Shown here: in pieces, positions 35,924-47,804 of the stretch
Position numbering within the stretch: the stretch's first letter is position 1
How the letters are laid out: each line of letters begins with the position of its first letter
Source of the DNA: Ciborinia camelliae
Taxonomy: Eukaryota > Ascomycota > Leotiomycetes > Helotiales > Sclerotiniaceae
DNA length: 64,000 nt
NCBI GenBank assembly: GCA_025890175.1
Contig: JANPYM010000012.1
Span: forward strand, 1,438,205 to 1,502,204
Direction: 5' to 3'
The notes under the pieces: model-generated
The model's input: only the letters and a program-made list of their open reading frames with translations
Databases searched by the model: none
Told to the model about the DNA's origin: nothing
Translations under genes and position numbers: made by a program

Positions 35924-36622
35924 CTCGAGGTGCTTCAAGATAGAGACTGATAGGTTTTGTTGGGTATTTGTCTGGTAAGATCTTTCTCGAAGGTGTGATT
36001 GATAGAGAGGACGTTGCTATTTCGAGAAAATCGATGTTGTGGACATTTCTCGATGTTGAATTGTGGGTGTAGGAAGGCACAAGCTGATTTGGGACGATTA
36101 TGTATACTCGAATCAATAAATTCCGAGCAGAATCCTGCCGCACCAAACCGCACCATTACCTTCATTAAAATTGCGACTGTGTACTATCACGTGATACCAC
36201 ATACTGTCCTAAGCCAATGATATACACGGCCTTAGAGGGTACCGACTTGACCACCGAGAGACCGGCGAATGGGTATCCATAACTTTAGGAAACCTTTCGT
36301 GGCCGAAATCTTCTATCGCATCATACTAACCAACGCTGATTTCGGCATTCTCTTCACGATATCACCTCCTTGAACAAACGACGTTAAGGTTTGTAACACT
36401 TCCAGTGAGCTTGTACGACCTTTCCAGGACAGGTTTTCATTACTCCAGTTAAAATGTTTATGCTCGAGCACAAGTCATTCATGTTCCTGCATGCCAATAT
36501 GCTAATTGTTGATAGTATTTGATTGGTGCGGTCGAGCCAATCCGTAGAGAGAGCGTGGCAATATCCCGGACATCAACAACTCGACCAACGTGGAGCAAAT
36601 CCGAACACAAGCGGACGTGTAC
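35924..36622. promoter_or_regulatory. Shared promoter with a 12-bp TATCACGTGATA palindrome
   Basis: The divergent genes at 35923 (minus) and about 36623 (plus) are separated by this stretch. At 36185-36196 is the perfect palindrome TATCACGTGATA, an E-box-type CACGTG core with symmetric flanks, typical of a bHLH or bZIP dimer site in fungi. An upstream exon of the plus-strand gene may also lie here. Confidence 0.45.
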
Positions 36623-37943
36623 ATGCGAAACAAGCTAAGTGCGGGGTTGCATATGGAATATCTCTTGGGGTTTCTGGGGGTCGCGTTACATATAAATTTG
36701 GGCCACGATTTCCATCGAGAAGAGTTGTTTTGCATTGCGACAATTTTCATTCTTGGGAAGATGGCGTGTGAAGGCAAATTCGACAAAATGACACCATTCT
36801 TGTCTCTGAAAGGGGAGAAAGAAAAGGAACAGTTCCGTAGTATGATGGCAAAGAGGTTTGGGGCCGACACCAGAGAAATGGCGACTGAACTGCGCACTCT
36901 TGGTGAGTGAGGATTCAACTTCATATGCTCTTTTTTCATACCGAGTCGCTAACTAGTACTTCAGCAGATGCCTTGGATGAGAATCTGGAGTTTCAGCGCT
37001 TGATGGGTGGAAGGTCGAGGGCAGAAGATGCAGAAGGTGTGAAGTTCTATCAATACGGAACATATGAAGGCTTCATGCTAATATAATGGCAGATCGAATC
37101 CTTTCGCGACTAGCAGATTTAAGATTCAGGGGCGAGAAAGTAAACGGACTGCTTGACGACCCACCCAGACTACCAACGCCCCCCCAACAAAGATCAATGT
37201 CTAGAGATGCCCTACGTCGTTCTAATCGGTCGATAAACCCCAGTGGAATTCCTAATGGACAGTCTGACCCTAGATCATATGGGAAAGGTGCTACAGAGCG
37301 TCTGCCACTAGGTAGACACTATTCCGAAAACAACGTTTCTCAGGAAGTTATGCGGCCAACTTCCACACAACCTATTCGTTCAATGACCCCACAGCCCGTT
37401 CGACCAAGAACTATCCAGCCTGTTCGGTCTATGACCCCACAGCCAGCACCTTCAAATGACTACTTTTCTCATAGACCCGACAGTCGACATCATAGCCAGC
37501 CACCTTATGCTCGCTCTCCAGCCCATACATCTATTGTCGCCCGTGGTAATCAGGAGCGACGTCGCAGTCGACCTCCGCCACCGCAACGCTTATACGAAGT
37601 ACCTGATCCCCCACAAACATATAGTTTGGATGTTCCTCCAGAACTCGAGCCTAATCCATATTACCGGGCCCAAGATGCATCCCCCTCAGAACGTGTCCCT
37701 AGAAGAGGGCGTATTCCTAGAGTATCCGAGGAAAGAAGAGGCAGAAGGAATGAGCCTACTGTTTGGAGAGATCATCACGAGACAATTTACCAAAATGATT
37801 CTAACATTGTTGATCGAGAATATGATCCCGACAAAGACGAAGATGCTGAATCTATTGGATCCTTGGATCATGTCCAGCCGATAGCACCACTCAGAGTTTT
37901 CAAGACCCAAAACAGAGTAACTTGGAATGGCTCATTCAGATGA
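36623..37943 (+). CDS. Unknown basic protein, at least three exons
   Basis: Exons 36623-36902, 36965-37036 and 37093-37943, joined over introns GTGAGT...TTCAG (branch CTAAC) and GTGTGA...GGCAG (branch CTAAT), give 400 residues. The frame is also open upstream without an ATG (back to about 36543, where a CCGTAG could be a 3' splice site), so a further 5' exon is likely and the start is provisional. The first half is compact and helical (MEYLLGFLGVALHINLGHDF, then EELFCIATIFILGKM). The second half is Arg/Pro-rich and disordered, with repeated QP[IV]RSMTPQP motifs and RRSRPPPP. No family recognised. Nucleic-acid or SH3 binding would fit the tail but is inference. Confidence 0.7.
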
Positions 37944-39524
37944 TGATTCCTAAGTTCTTGCATCGAGACCTCTTCATACATCGTTGGCCCAAAGTCGATC
38001 ATCATCTCAACGCAGAGTTAGGAAGAGAAAGTATTCGCTCTTCATTCTTGGCACTGCTCTTTTTCCTTTTTACATAGAGAACTCTCTCACTTTCTCTCCT
38101 TGTGGCGACCGAAACTTCTCAGCTCGTCACAATGTGTGGTCTTACATGTCAACAGGTCCTGCTCAATCTCCGTGCCTTTCAAAGAAGAAACAAAACAAAA
38201 TTTGTCGCCTTGAAAGAGCATGGATGGTTTTGACCAATACTATCATGGAGGTCATCAACCTTTGATAGATGATATGGATACAATGGTTTGATGGATAGGG
38301 TGTCTTTATATTATCATGGTATGAATAAGGATGTGTGGATTTCTTAGGGTGCAAGAAGAGCAGTTATGATTAAGTTGGGTGCTCAAGTTATCTTCGGGCC
38401 GACAATAATCCGGAGGTCTGTGCATAGAGAAACAAACGCCTACCTAGGCACATATAGGTATGGGGGAGATGGGTTACTGCTACAATACTTGGACTATTTG
38501 CTTTCTTTCTTAGATAGTTCCCCTTAAAGGAAACCTCGAGGTGCTTCAGTACATACAGTTATCACACAAAAAGTTGGTTATTTATTGAATTCTTGAGTGA
38601 TGTGAGAACCTCCAAGATAGCATGTTAAGGTAGATATTCAGATACTTAGGGCATCTACATCTGGAAGGTAAATACAGTCCCTTTGAAATAATCTAAACAT
38701 CCCCATAAACGATACAAAGTTGAACGCAATACCCGATATTCTCAAGGCACCGGGAAATACTACCTTACAATATTCAAGATCGTTTTGAAAATTCCCTATT
38801 CAGGTAAAAAAGGCCTAAAGCAACCCGAATACACTTGTCACACTGTATGAAACATGTCAAAACAATTTGCTGGATTTCTTATATTTCATATATTTCGAAA
38901 GCCGAAGCGAGTTTATGAGTCCCCATGATTTGTTCTTACCATTTCAGTATATATGGCTAAATTGGGCCATTCCACGTAGTCCATGCTTTGAGTGAGCTGT
39001 TCATGTATGAATTTCTGGACGCCATAGAAACCCATCCGAATGCTAGGAATCTATACCCGGTAACATCGGATTAAGCAGCCATCGTGAGGTGGGGAAACAA
39101 GTTAAAGATTGGATGGCATAGACTTAGATGAGATCGTGGGAGACATGCCGTTGTGGACTTCTTCCTCCCGAGTAAGGAATGAACTCATTCGGGTTCGAGG
39201 CCCAGATTTCAAAATCCTCCCCGTCCAGAGATTTTGGAACCCTATATGTAATCGAAAATATAGTAAATAAAAATCATTATGAAATCACCTACCTGCACTA
39301 TTGTATACTCACCAGAGTAAAAAAGGACAAATATATTGCGAGAAACCATTATTCATAATTGCTATTTGGGAAACCCAGGAATCGGTTTCCTAAAATCTGT
39401 CCCTCAATCCCTCTAGACCCTTCATCGGAACGTGCAATGTCCTCAGGATGACATATTTCGCCTTACTCCCCGACAATTCATGGTATCATTTCTCCCCATC
39501 CCACATTTGTATTCGTCCAGCCAT
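37944..39524. other. Intergenic stretch
   Basis: I see no supported gene. An open frame at 37984-38265 lacks any domain. CTACCTAGGCACATATAGGTA near 38441 is one more CCTAGG-containing block of the sort found through the window. Confidence 0.5.
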
Positions 39525-39912
39525 CTATGCAGTGAAATCATTGGGCCAGCACTTCTCTTTCGTCCATCCCTTGTCTTCGTGCTTCGTGGCATGGCTTATC
39601 AATTGTGCCTTATTCGTGTTGACCAACTCCATCTTGCAGAACTCGCACTACGTGGACAATTAGCCCTCCAAGTATAAGATTGAGGGTGTGAAGTCATGCA
39701 AAAGAATGCCATGAAAAACTCCTAAAGACGTACTTTTGACTTTGGTGCTGCTGGTTTGACTGGGAGACCGTTTGCCTTGACCGGGGCGCGGGTTCCTTCC
39801 TTGTCCGCCTTCTTGTGCTCACGAGCAATCTGTATGGCAAAATTAATTAACCGGCCGAATATGGTTCCGATACTGAGGTTATACGGACTCTGTCTTTCTT
39901 AGAAATAGGCAT
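39525..39912 (-). CDS. ZNF706 / At2g23090-like small zinc-binding protein, three exons
   Basis: Exons 39912-39889, 39829-39734 and 39647-39525 give 80 residues, the usual length of this family. Exon 1 encodes MPISKKDR. Exon 2 continues IAREHKKADKEGTRAP, a Lys-rich leader. Exon 3 encodes CEFCKMELVNTNKAQLISHA then TKHEDKGWTKEKCWPNDF: the C-x2-C-K, H-x3-K-H and E-K-C-W-P pattern of the family, a conserved eukaryotic 4F5-like zinc-binding fold. Intron 2 begins GTACGT and ends CGTAG. Intron 1 begins GTCCGT, which is not the common fungal donor, so that junction is the weak point; the frame is otherwise closed. The family is small, probably nuclear, with no settled function. The gene is easy to miss because of short exons. 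Confidence 0.85.
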
Positions 39913-40514
39913 GATGACGGATAGACTTGTGGATGTGAACGTGAGAATGTGAAATTGAATGTAAATTTGCACTTTGCAAAAAACTAAGATAATTGTTACA
40001 AGCGCTAAGCTTAGTCCCGAAAGTAATGCCGGCTTAAAGTAGCACCGCTAAGCCACACCGCCCGGAAGATATTTCCCCGCCCGGTCATGATTTTTGGAAG
40101 TTCACCCTCTCATCTCAACTTTATGAGGATTTCTTCTCTTCCCGTCTCTTCAAAGGATGAGAGAATATAAATTCAAAAGTTGTATTACTTTCAATATGCA
40201 GTTCTGTTCCTGATGTTTACTCTACTTACATCTTCAGTGATTGAAGAAATAAAATTTTACCTTGGAGTTTTCCAGAGCCCTAGAGAAAACCATTGGCGGA
40301 AATCATAGTTGTTCTGTCCTGCAAGATGCATCAAACTTGGCTCAGCCATTCTGCCTTTTCTTCATATCATCTGCTTCCTGATTTTTACCATCAAGTTGAA
40401 AAGCAGTCTCTTTCATCAATCATGAACCATTTTCACTGCGCCTTCTTGAATTGAATACCATTGACTATATACCTATACCGTCTAAACTATATTCAACCTT
40501 GATCAAGTGGAAAT
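39913..40514. other. Intergenic stretch
   Basis: Space between the ZNF706-like gene and the HET pseudogene. It should hold the promoter of the former and, once, that of the latter. No specific element recognised. Confidence 0.5.
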
Positions 40515-42324
40515 ATGTCCAACAAAATGTTATTGTACGAGCCACTAGATTTTGAAGTTTCCTCAATTCGCGTCGTCGCTATCAACCCCGGAGAGCTTGA
40601 GATGAGATCAAATGTTATTTACAAACTGTCCTACTAGATTTTTTCCTATCATTTGAACCGCTTTCTTATGTTTGAGGGCACCCGAAAACTATCAAACCAA
40701 TCACACTTAATGAATGACCATTTCAAGCGACCGTCAATCTTAAATCAGCTGCGCCAATATTTGAGATCTCCAATCCCTCGTATACTTTGGATTGATGCTA
40801 TATGTGTTGATCAATCTGATATACCGAAGCTCAATTCTCAAGCACAACATGTGATAAACATATACCAACAGGCCACAGGAACCATCATTTAGCCAAGCCC
40901 CAGTACTAAGGAGAAGAATTTAGCAATTCTGTATAGAGTGGAGACCCGAGAAATATCATACGAAAAGTTACGGGATGATGATCTCATAGAGTTTGAGGCC
41001 ATGGTTTCACAACTGAATGATAAAATAATGGCCAATGAAAGGTGTGGCACCTTTGATCGCACCATAAGCTCTCTGAACGACTTTCTACATCGAAAATGGT
41101 GGAACAGAATCTGGGTGGTGTAGGAAGTATCTATGACGAGGAGCGCATTTTTGCAGGGCGGGGTTGATGGGTTCTGCTGGATGAGATTTGTCGGAATTTT
41201 ATTTGGGACAATCAATTCCGAATCATCAATTCAGAACGGCATTCCTGATTGTTATGCCATTTCTAAGGTTGTAGGGATGCAAGGTGTCAGGCTGATGCAG
41301 TTCACTGGAGAACCAGGAAGCCATTGCCTCTCTGAAAGCTCATTAGCAATCGTAAGAAATTGGCAACGGATGGAAGAGATATGGTTTATGCAGTGGAAAA
41401 AGTCTACCTTAACCTGGTTCTATTTGTGATTTTAGAGGGGTGTCTCGATATCATCCGCCTGACCAGTGGTGGAACAGCCTGGCATTCTTGGGTCGCTCAT
41501 CGGAGAGTTTCCCAAGATCGTGAGCTACGTCTCTCGCTTAAAATTTATCCTCCTGGTTTGAGGTCTGTACTCCAACAAAACCACACCCCTTCCCACTATA
41601 CTGCTTCAGAGTTAGTACCGCCTCCAGCATTCACATCTATTGCAAATCTCCGAAAACTGAAAGGTACTGGCGCCACTATTGATAAGACTCAAAACATGTC
41701 AGCATCATTCCATAGGCGAAAAATACAGCGGCCTTGCAGTGAAAGATTTTGAACAGCTTGTCAATTTACATTTTATCCCTGGAAACTCCTTACTACGCAG
41801 GTACACGAATACGGTGTCACAGGAATTAGCGAGCAACTTCATCAGATATATGGTGACAATTTGCACGCTGGAGCTGACGACTTGTCACGTCTTCCAGATG
41901 ATACACATCAAGTCGCTTTTACATCGGCGGTGTAACGGTGGCAGATGCGTTTTGTCGAACAATGTCACTTGATGCATACATGATAATACAAACTCCCACC
42001 AGTGCTGTTCGAATGATGGATAAAGCTTTCCAGGCCTCGTTTTGGAAAGAGGCCTCAGATACAACCGGTGAACAGTCGCGGTATGGTACCTTGACTATGT
42101 GGCTACGGGTTGGGTTTCGCGTTGAAATTGTCGAAAATGTATAGATGCACATCGTGCCAAACCAAGCTCAAGTAGGAGACATCGTTTTTGTATTATTTGG
42201 GTGCTCGGTTCTTGCTATTGTTCAAAAAGTTGATGGTCATCATATTCCCGTTGGCGATAATTATGTAGATGGGATCATGTATGGGAAAGCAATTTCGAAG
42301 ATGATGGAGGATTTGTCCCAGTAA
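40515..42324 (+). pseudogene. HET-domain gene broken by in-frame TAG codons and frameshifts
   Basis: Starting at ATG 40515, the frame reads the HET N-terminus (LLYEPLDFEVSSIRVVAI, then YKLSY), then WIDAICVDQSDIPKLNSQAQ (the HET core) at about 40790, WWNRIWVV near 41100 and a VSMTRSAF segment. It is interrupted by TAG codons at 40635, 40890 and 41121. The last two look like single transitions: the first of these falls where Trp is expected (TGG to TAG), the other where Gln is expected (CAG to TAG). After a stop at 41427 and later frame changes the classic HET C-terminal segment appears (QVGDIVFVLFGCSVLAIV, then YVDGIMYGKA), ending at 42324. Intact family members trigger cell death on fusion with an incompatible strain. 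The gene appears dead. Confidence 0.85.
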
Positions 42325-44074
42325 GAAACATTTTCCCGACACTACTTCGAGGGTGGGTGGAAATGTTTGCCATCGGCTTTAACATCAAGTTTCTGGCGTC
42401 TCATGAGCATCCTGAAATCTCCGTGAGAAATTTATCTATCCCTCACTTTCTCGTCGCTTGGTTTTCCTTTGCATTATTTACAATCAAACCTTTTCACTAC
42501 GCTTCTCTTCTCTCTCGGTCGGCTCTCAATTTCTCATTCTCACTGATTTGCAAGATAACTAAATGAAAATCATTATGCATACAACTTTCTATTTTCCAAA
42601 AATTACCATCCTATTAATCCAAATTCAAATATTACTTTTCAACAGCACGACATTTTGCGAATCTCAATCAATTTAATTCAACTCCAATCCTCCTTACATA
42701 TCACTCTCGGTCCCTCCTTCGCATTCTTCTCCCATTTCTACAACCCCAATCCCCCATCCTGATTCAAAAATCCGCCTTTAAAAGCATGCCCCGGTGACTT
42801 TAACTGGCCATCCGATCCAAAACCATGAATCGCTTAATGACTTAACCATAACCAGAAGAGCTTTGATCAAAATTCTGCTGGCAGCTTTTTTCCTTACTAT
42901 CTATGGGCTTATCATGATTCATCAGGAGAGATGCGATATAGTGATTTCAGAACAGTTTAATTCTTCTTTTCCTTTGTAGTAAGTTTCTCTTTAACTCATT
43001 TGGAGATTAACTAGGTTTCATGGTATTGGAAAATACATCTACATAAATCGATTGAATCCTACGTGACCAGTGAACAAGACCCAATCCAAAACGTTCCCCC
43101 TCTTTCAAGGCCGCTCCTGCGAGCCTCTTAGTAGGTACTAGGTATCTACATTTTATAGCCGGAACATGCACAGGGGGTAAATATCCTGTAAATATACGCA
43201 ATATCAGTAGCATTGGGTAAACCTTACTCGTCATCAGTTTTGCGAGAATGGGAATGGGATACCATCTGATTGGTGATAAAATTTAAGAATACAGGAGATA
43301 ATTTCTCGAGATATTGCCCCATTCCGACACCAATCACACCAAGCAAATATCCATTGCAAGTTATAACTAAGTTACTAACTAAGTTACTAACTTCCTCGCC
43401 GTAAATTTATAACTACAACGGCATGAGTCCGGATATCTATCGTCTGGACTTTGCGTGGTGGAGGGGATTTGATTTTTGGGATTTTTTTAATTGTGGTGCT
43501 TATTTTGATCGTCTCGTGTCTTGGGGAATCGGATTTTGATGGGTGTTTTTTGATGTGTGTTTTTTTTTTGTTTTTTGTTGTTTTTGTGTAGGGGGAGGGG
43601 GGAATTATTGTATTTTGTATGGGCGATTGGAGGTGGTTGGTCTGGAGAGGGTGTTGTGGGCTAAGTTAGGACGGTGGAAGGGAGTGCGGGGTGCGGATTT
43701 AGGAGGGGAGATGTAGATATGCTTCATGATCACAATAAGGGGGTGCGAACTTCGAAGAGGGATATGAATATTTGGATTCATGATGATAGATAGATAGATA
43801 GATAGATACAGGAATGCATAAGAGTAGGTACGTTTATCAGCATAAACTTTTCATTTTTTTTAATGAGAGGATAACAATTTTGAATATGGATATCCATCAA
43901 TATCTATCTACGTAGACACAAAAGAAGAAGAAAATTGCAAATCATCCAAAACTCCATCCTTTCACTCATCTCCCAACTTCCACCCTATTTTCCATTCCAT
44001 CTCCCCAATCCCCCATCCCTCTAACAGACTACCCTCATCCTTCTCTTTCCATCTATCACCCCCCCCCCCACCCT
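42325..44074. other. Intergenic stretch
   Basis: Nothing gene-like is supported over about 1.7 kb. A short duplicated ACTAAGTTACTA unit lies near 43370-43390, a T-rich tract near 43555-43590, and a GATA run at about 43788-43808. Confidence 0.5.
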
Positions 44075-45620
44075 CTAAAAATGATACACCTTCGGCACCC
44101 CCGAATAAACAATCCTACTCGTCATCGCCGGAGCCGCGAGAACCGTACTCGATGATTTCACCCCCTCTCTCGAACTCGTTGATTTAAGAGATGAAGCCAC
44201 AGCTTTCAACCCCATACTCGAAGAGACCGATGGGCTCGGCGACGAGGAAACATGAGCAGTAGGACGTGCACCAGCGACCGAGCTCGAGATTTTCCCCGAT
44301 GAAACAGGAGAGGGTTTGATACTCCCGCTCGCCATCGCATCGACCGTGGTATAGATTCTCGTCGTGCTTGTTCCCCCGATGATTTTCGTCATGGATGATG
44401 AAGCTGAAGCAGATGGCTCTACGTTTGGAGAAGATGTCACGCGTGTTTTGTAATTCACATCGTCTGTTCCAGAGTGATGGGGTCTTCCTATACTAAGATG
44501 CGGATGTTTTTTGCCAGTACCAAAAGCTGCAGTTTCTGATGGGCGCACTGGTTTTTCGGTGCCGGAGGGGATGAATTTGCTTTTGATTGTATGGCTAGTT
44601 ATAACCGATCCAGTGCTTATGCCAGTGTGAACACTCGTTGCGGTTGTTATATCGACTCCAGCTTTAGTGGTAGTGGGCAAATTAAGCAAGGCTGATGAAA
44701 CCAGGATACCGGTAACTGTACTTTCTGCTCCAGTAGGAGTAGATGTCTCGGTACAAGTTGTATCGAGGCTAGAAAAATCACCAGCTGTTACTACAGCCGT
44801 AACTGTGGATGGAAGATGGGTGATGGTGGAAATGTGTACACTTGTAATATCACTACCAACAGTAGCGGGATATCCAGGAATACCGATACCACCGGTGACG
44901 GTTTCTATGACGGTGTCTATGACAGTTTTAGTGTGGGCGTATTCTTGTCTTTTATTTTTGTTTTGGACCTGGGAATTATTAGTAGTGAGATTGGGACTAC
45001 GGGTCGAGACATACTTGATCGGGAGAAACGGACTCAGGATCTAGTTGATCTGCAGGAGGGATGGTTTTCCTCTTCTTAACACTCGAAACTGCATCCGGAG
45101 CAATAGATCCCGGATCCAATTGATCCACAGTAGCAATAGTCTTTCTCATCTCAATCCCCCCAACATCTCTAACCCCAACATCTCCAATCAAAGGCATAAC
45201 AGGAACCAAAACCTCCACATCCCCATCCCCATCCCCATCTCCAGTTCCTCTTCCCCTCCTTTCCACATTCGGAAGTTCATCCCCAGCAGTCCACTCCACA
45301 AGAGCAACGCGTTTTTCCAAGTCTCTCTCCAACCCTGTAACCGGAAGCAACACCTCCAATGCTCCCGTGGCTCTCTCTACCACTCCGGGTTTCTCCATCG
45401 TGAGAGGAACTAATTGTTCGACATTGGCGCCAGTATTGAGGGGAAGTGCTGAGATCTATGGGATATGTTAGTATTTATCTTGTCGTGAGATTGCATTTTT
45501 TTGGTATAAGGCGTAGTTCGTCCCGGGGAAATGAGGTGGAAGGGAAAAGAAAGGAGAATATACTAAACAAGGCCAAGCAAGCAGCAATAGAATTCCCACT
45601 TCTCCCACAGTTCGACGCAT
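44075..45620 (-). CDS. Secreted Ser/Thr-rich protein with two Kex2-type 25-residue units, three exons
   Basis: Exons 45620-45564, 45455-45015 and 44968-44075 (introns GTATAT...CATAG and GTATGT...CCCAG with a CTAATAATT branch context) give 463 residues. Residues 1-22 are a signal peptide (VGILLLLAWPCLISALP). Residues 124-148 and 149-173 are two adjacent 25-residue units, both beginning KTI, both carrying DQLDP in the middle, and both ending in a dibasic KR site; an R also precedes the first. The unit boundary and the Kex2-type KR at 172-173 are followed by QEY and a long Ser/Thr-rich domain with repeated STS/TTS, typical of an O-glycosylated wall protein, ending VYHF. Outcome inferred: the Golgi protease Kex2 may release the two peptides. 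Known as a pattern (Kex2-processed repeat proteins); no RiPP-type enzyme gene is nearby. Confidence 0.8.
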
Positions 45621-45761
45621 CTTGACTTATTGATTTTTGACGCTTAGCTATTTATTAAAATTTCGCGATGAGATAGGAATCCCGCACTTGAGTGAACGAT
45701 ACCGACTCCAATATTTTCTCCGCAGTCAGAAAGACGGGCAGTTAAGTAAAAGTGACGACGC

Positions 45762-45824
45762 AATGAATGAATGAATGAATGAATGAATGAATGAATGAAT
45801 GAATGAATGAATGAATGAATGAAT
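45762..45824 (+). repeat. AATG tetranucleotide microsatellite
   Basis: About 16 copies of AATG without interruption, ending in AATAAAT. A CT run follows at about 45976-45995. Confidence 0.95.
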
Positions 45825-46933
45825 AAATATATCAATGAAAAAAAAAGAATGAAAGAAAGGATGGATATCAAGACTGCAGTAAATAAGAAACGAAAATTCC
45901 ATTCGCAAAAAGAAAACGTCAAGAAATGACAGACACTGTAGGAAAACTTCCAAAGTAGAGCAACAGGAATCAAGAACTCTCTCTCTCTCTCTCTCGGAAG
46001 AAATCAGAAGGAAAGAAAGAAAAAGAAAAGGTTGTCTGTATGTAGATAGATAGATCCATCATATACATATACATATAACACCTACCAACCTACCCACCTA
46101 CCAACCAACCCACCCCATCCATCCATCAGCAGCAACAAGGCCCCATCCTTCACTCAAAGGATCAGACCAGATCAGATCAAATCAGATCAGAAACCCTCAT
46201 CGATCTCCCATCCCCAGTCAGTCGATCCATCCACCACCATCCCCAAAGCATTTCCACACCAAGAAATAATTTTATACATCCAGCATAAATTCCCACAATT
46301 TCCCACCCTAGAAAGTGTTCCTCATCTCCTCTCATCTCCTAGTTTTTCGGTTTTGAGTTCCTCGGCCGTGATGCTGTTCCAGGTTTGGTGTTTGGTTTGA
46401 TCCTCCATTCCTTTCTTCCTTTCGTGACTACGTAGGTACCATCCATTCATTCATTTGACATTCATCCATAAGTGACGGCCATTCGCATCCACGAAGTGAT
46501 GCATCGATCAAAAGAAAAAAACAACAAAATGACCATCTACTCCGTACACGCATTACTATTTTGAGCCAGAACTCATCCAATAGATATGCTCCTGACTCCT
46601 AATTCCTGAATCCTGAATCCTGAGACAAATGATCCATCCAATCCAATCAGGGATATATTTTGTTCGTGGCGGTGCATTGGTTGCATCAGCACTCAAATCC
46701 TACAAATCTGTCTGTATTCGTTCCTTTAATCTCAATCTCAATCTCAATATCCAATTCTATACCTACCTAGATACATATACCTACTTCCCCAAACAAATCA
46801 AAAATCAAAAGCCAACCGATCAAATCAAAACCCATAAAATCCCACGCAACCACCACCGACTCTTAATCAACACTCAACTCCCACCATAACACCGCCTCCC
46901 CAGTATACGTAATACATAGTCATACATAATCAT

Positions 46934-47025
46934 ACCTACCTACCTACCTACCTACCTACCTACCTACCTACCTACCTACCTACCTACCTACCTACCTACC
47001 TACCTACCTACCTACCTACCTACCT
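46934..47025 (+). repeat. ACCT tetranucleotide microsatellite
   Basis: About 23 copies of ACCT in a row. It is the longest member of a set of ACCTACCT/AGGTAGGT blocks scattered through the intergenic parts of this window. Confidence 0.95.
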
Positions 47026-47804
47026 ATCTATCTTACATTCTTATTCTTAATATTCTCAATCCTTTTAATCCTTTTCTCACTAATTATTTAGATCCCCCGT
47101 CCCCCCCGTCCCCCCCCCCCAAAAAAACATCCAAAAAACATCCCCCCAAAAATCAAAAAGCCCAGAAACCAGAAACCAGAAAACCAGAACCAAAAAAAAT
47201 GAATTTTTAAATTTAGAGATTCCAAAAAAAACCCCAAAAAGGTATAAGTACCTATCGCATATTCTCAATTACAACAACCAGGGCTTATTCAAGATACCTA
47301 GGTAATTCATACAACGCACAACGCATAAATGATATCCCATCTAATTTTATTCTTCACGATCTCTCCGGCGAGCGAGTGAGCACACCAAAACCAAAACCAC
47401 TATAAAGAGAAGCCCAGGCGCGCGTGAGCCTGCATGTCACAGTATAACAGTATATCATTGCTCTCTAAAATCCTAACCCCATTGATTCTTCAACCTCCAG
47501 CCGGGCTTAAAACGTCATGCGAATCATAAGATAAAAAAAAAACAGGGTGTCGCCCAACGATGCGACGTGGTACCGTTCCGCGATCTAAATCCGCCAATGC
47601 ATAAACCAGTGTACCTACCTACATATAGTATGTATGTGTGCTGTCCGACCACCGACCACCGAAACCCCAAACGCCAACGTGCAATGTTACCTCGTACGAG
47701 TGAAAATCGCGTATCCAACCACGATACCTTCTGGATGCAGCTTGGATGTGGACCAATAAATGTTTATGATTACAAAATATGTGAGAGATGAGAACAGAAA
47801 CAGA

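Larger units (their letters stand above)
45621..47804. other. Microsatellite-rich intergenic stretch
   Basis: No gene supported over 2.2 kb. The strand is C/A-rich for most of its length (46050-47300) and holds AATG, CT and ACCT arrays plus CCATC runs. Open frames here are by-products of low complexity. Confidence 0.8.

Noticed and set aside
37984..38265. 93-codon plus-strand frame after the unknown basic protein
   Set aside because: Probably its 3' untranslated region; no domain and no splice link.
39191..39201. GGTTCGAGGCC, a tRNA B-box-like word
   Set aside because: No A box, acceptor stem or paired T stem of the right length upstream or downstream.
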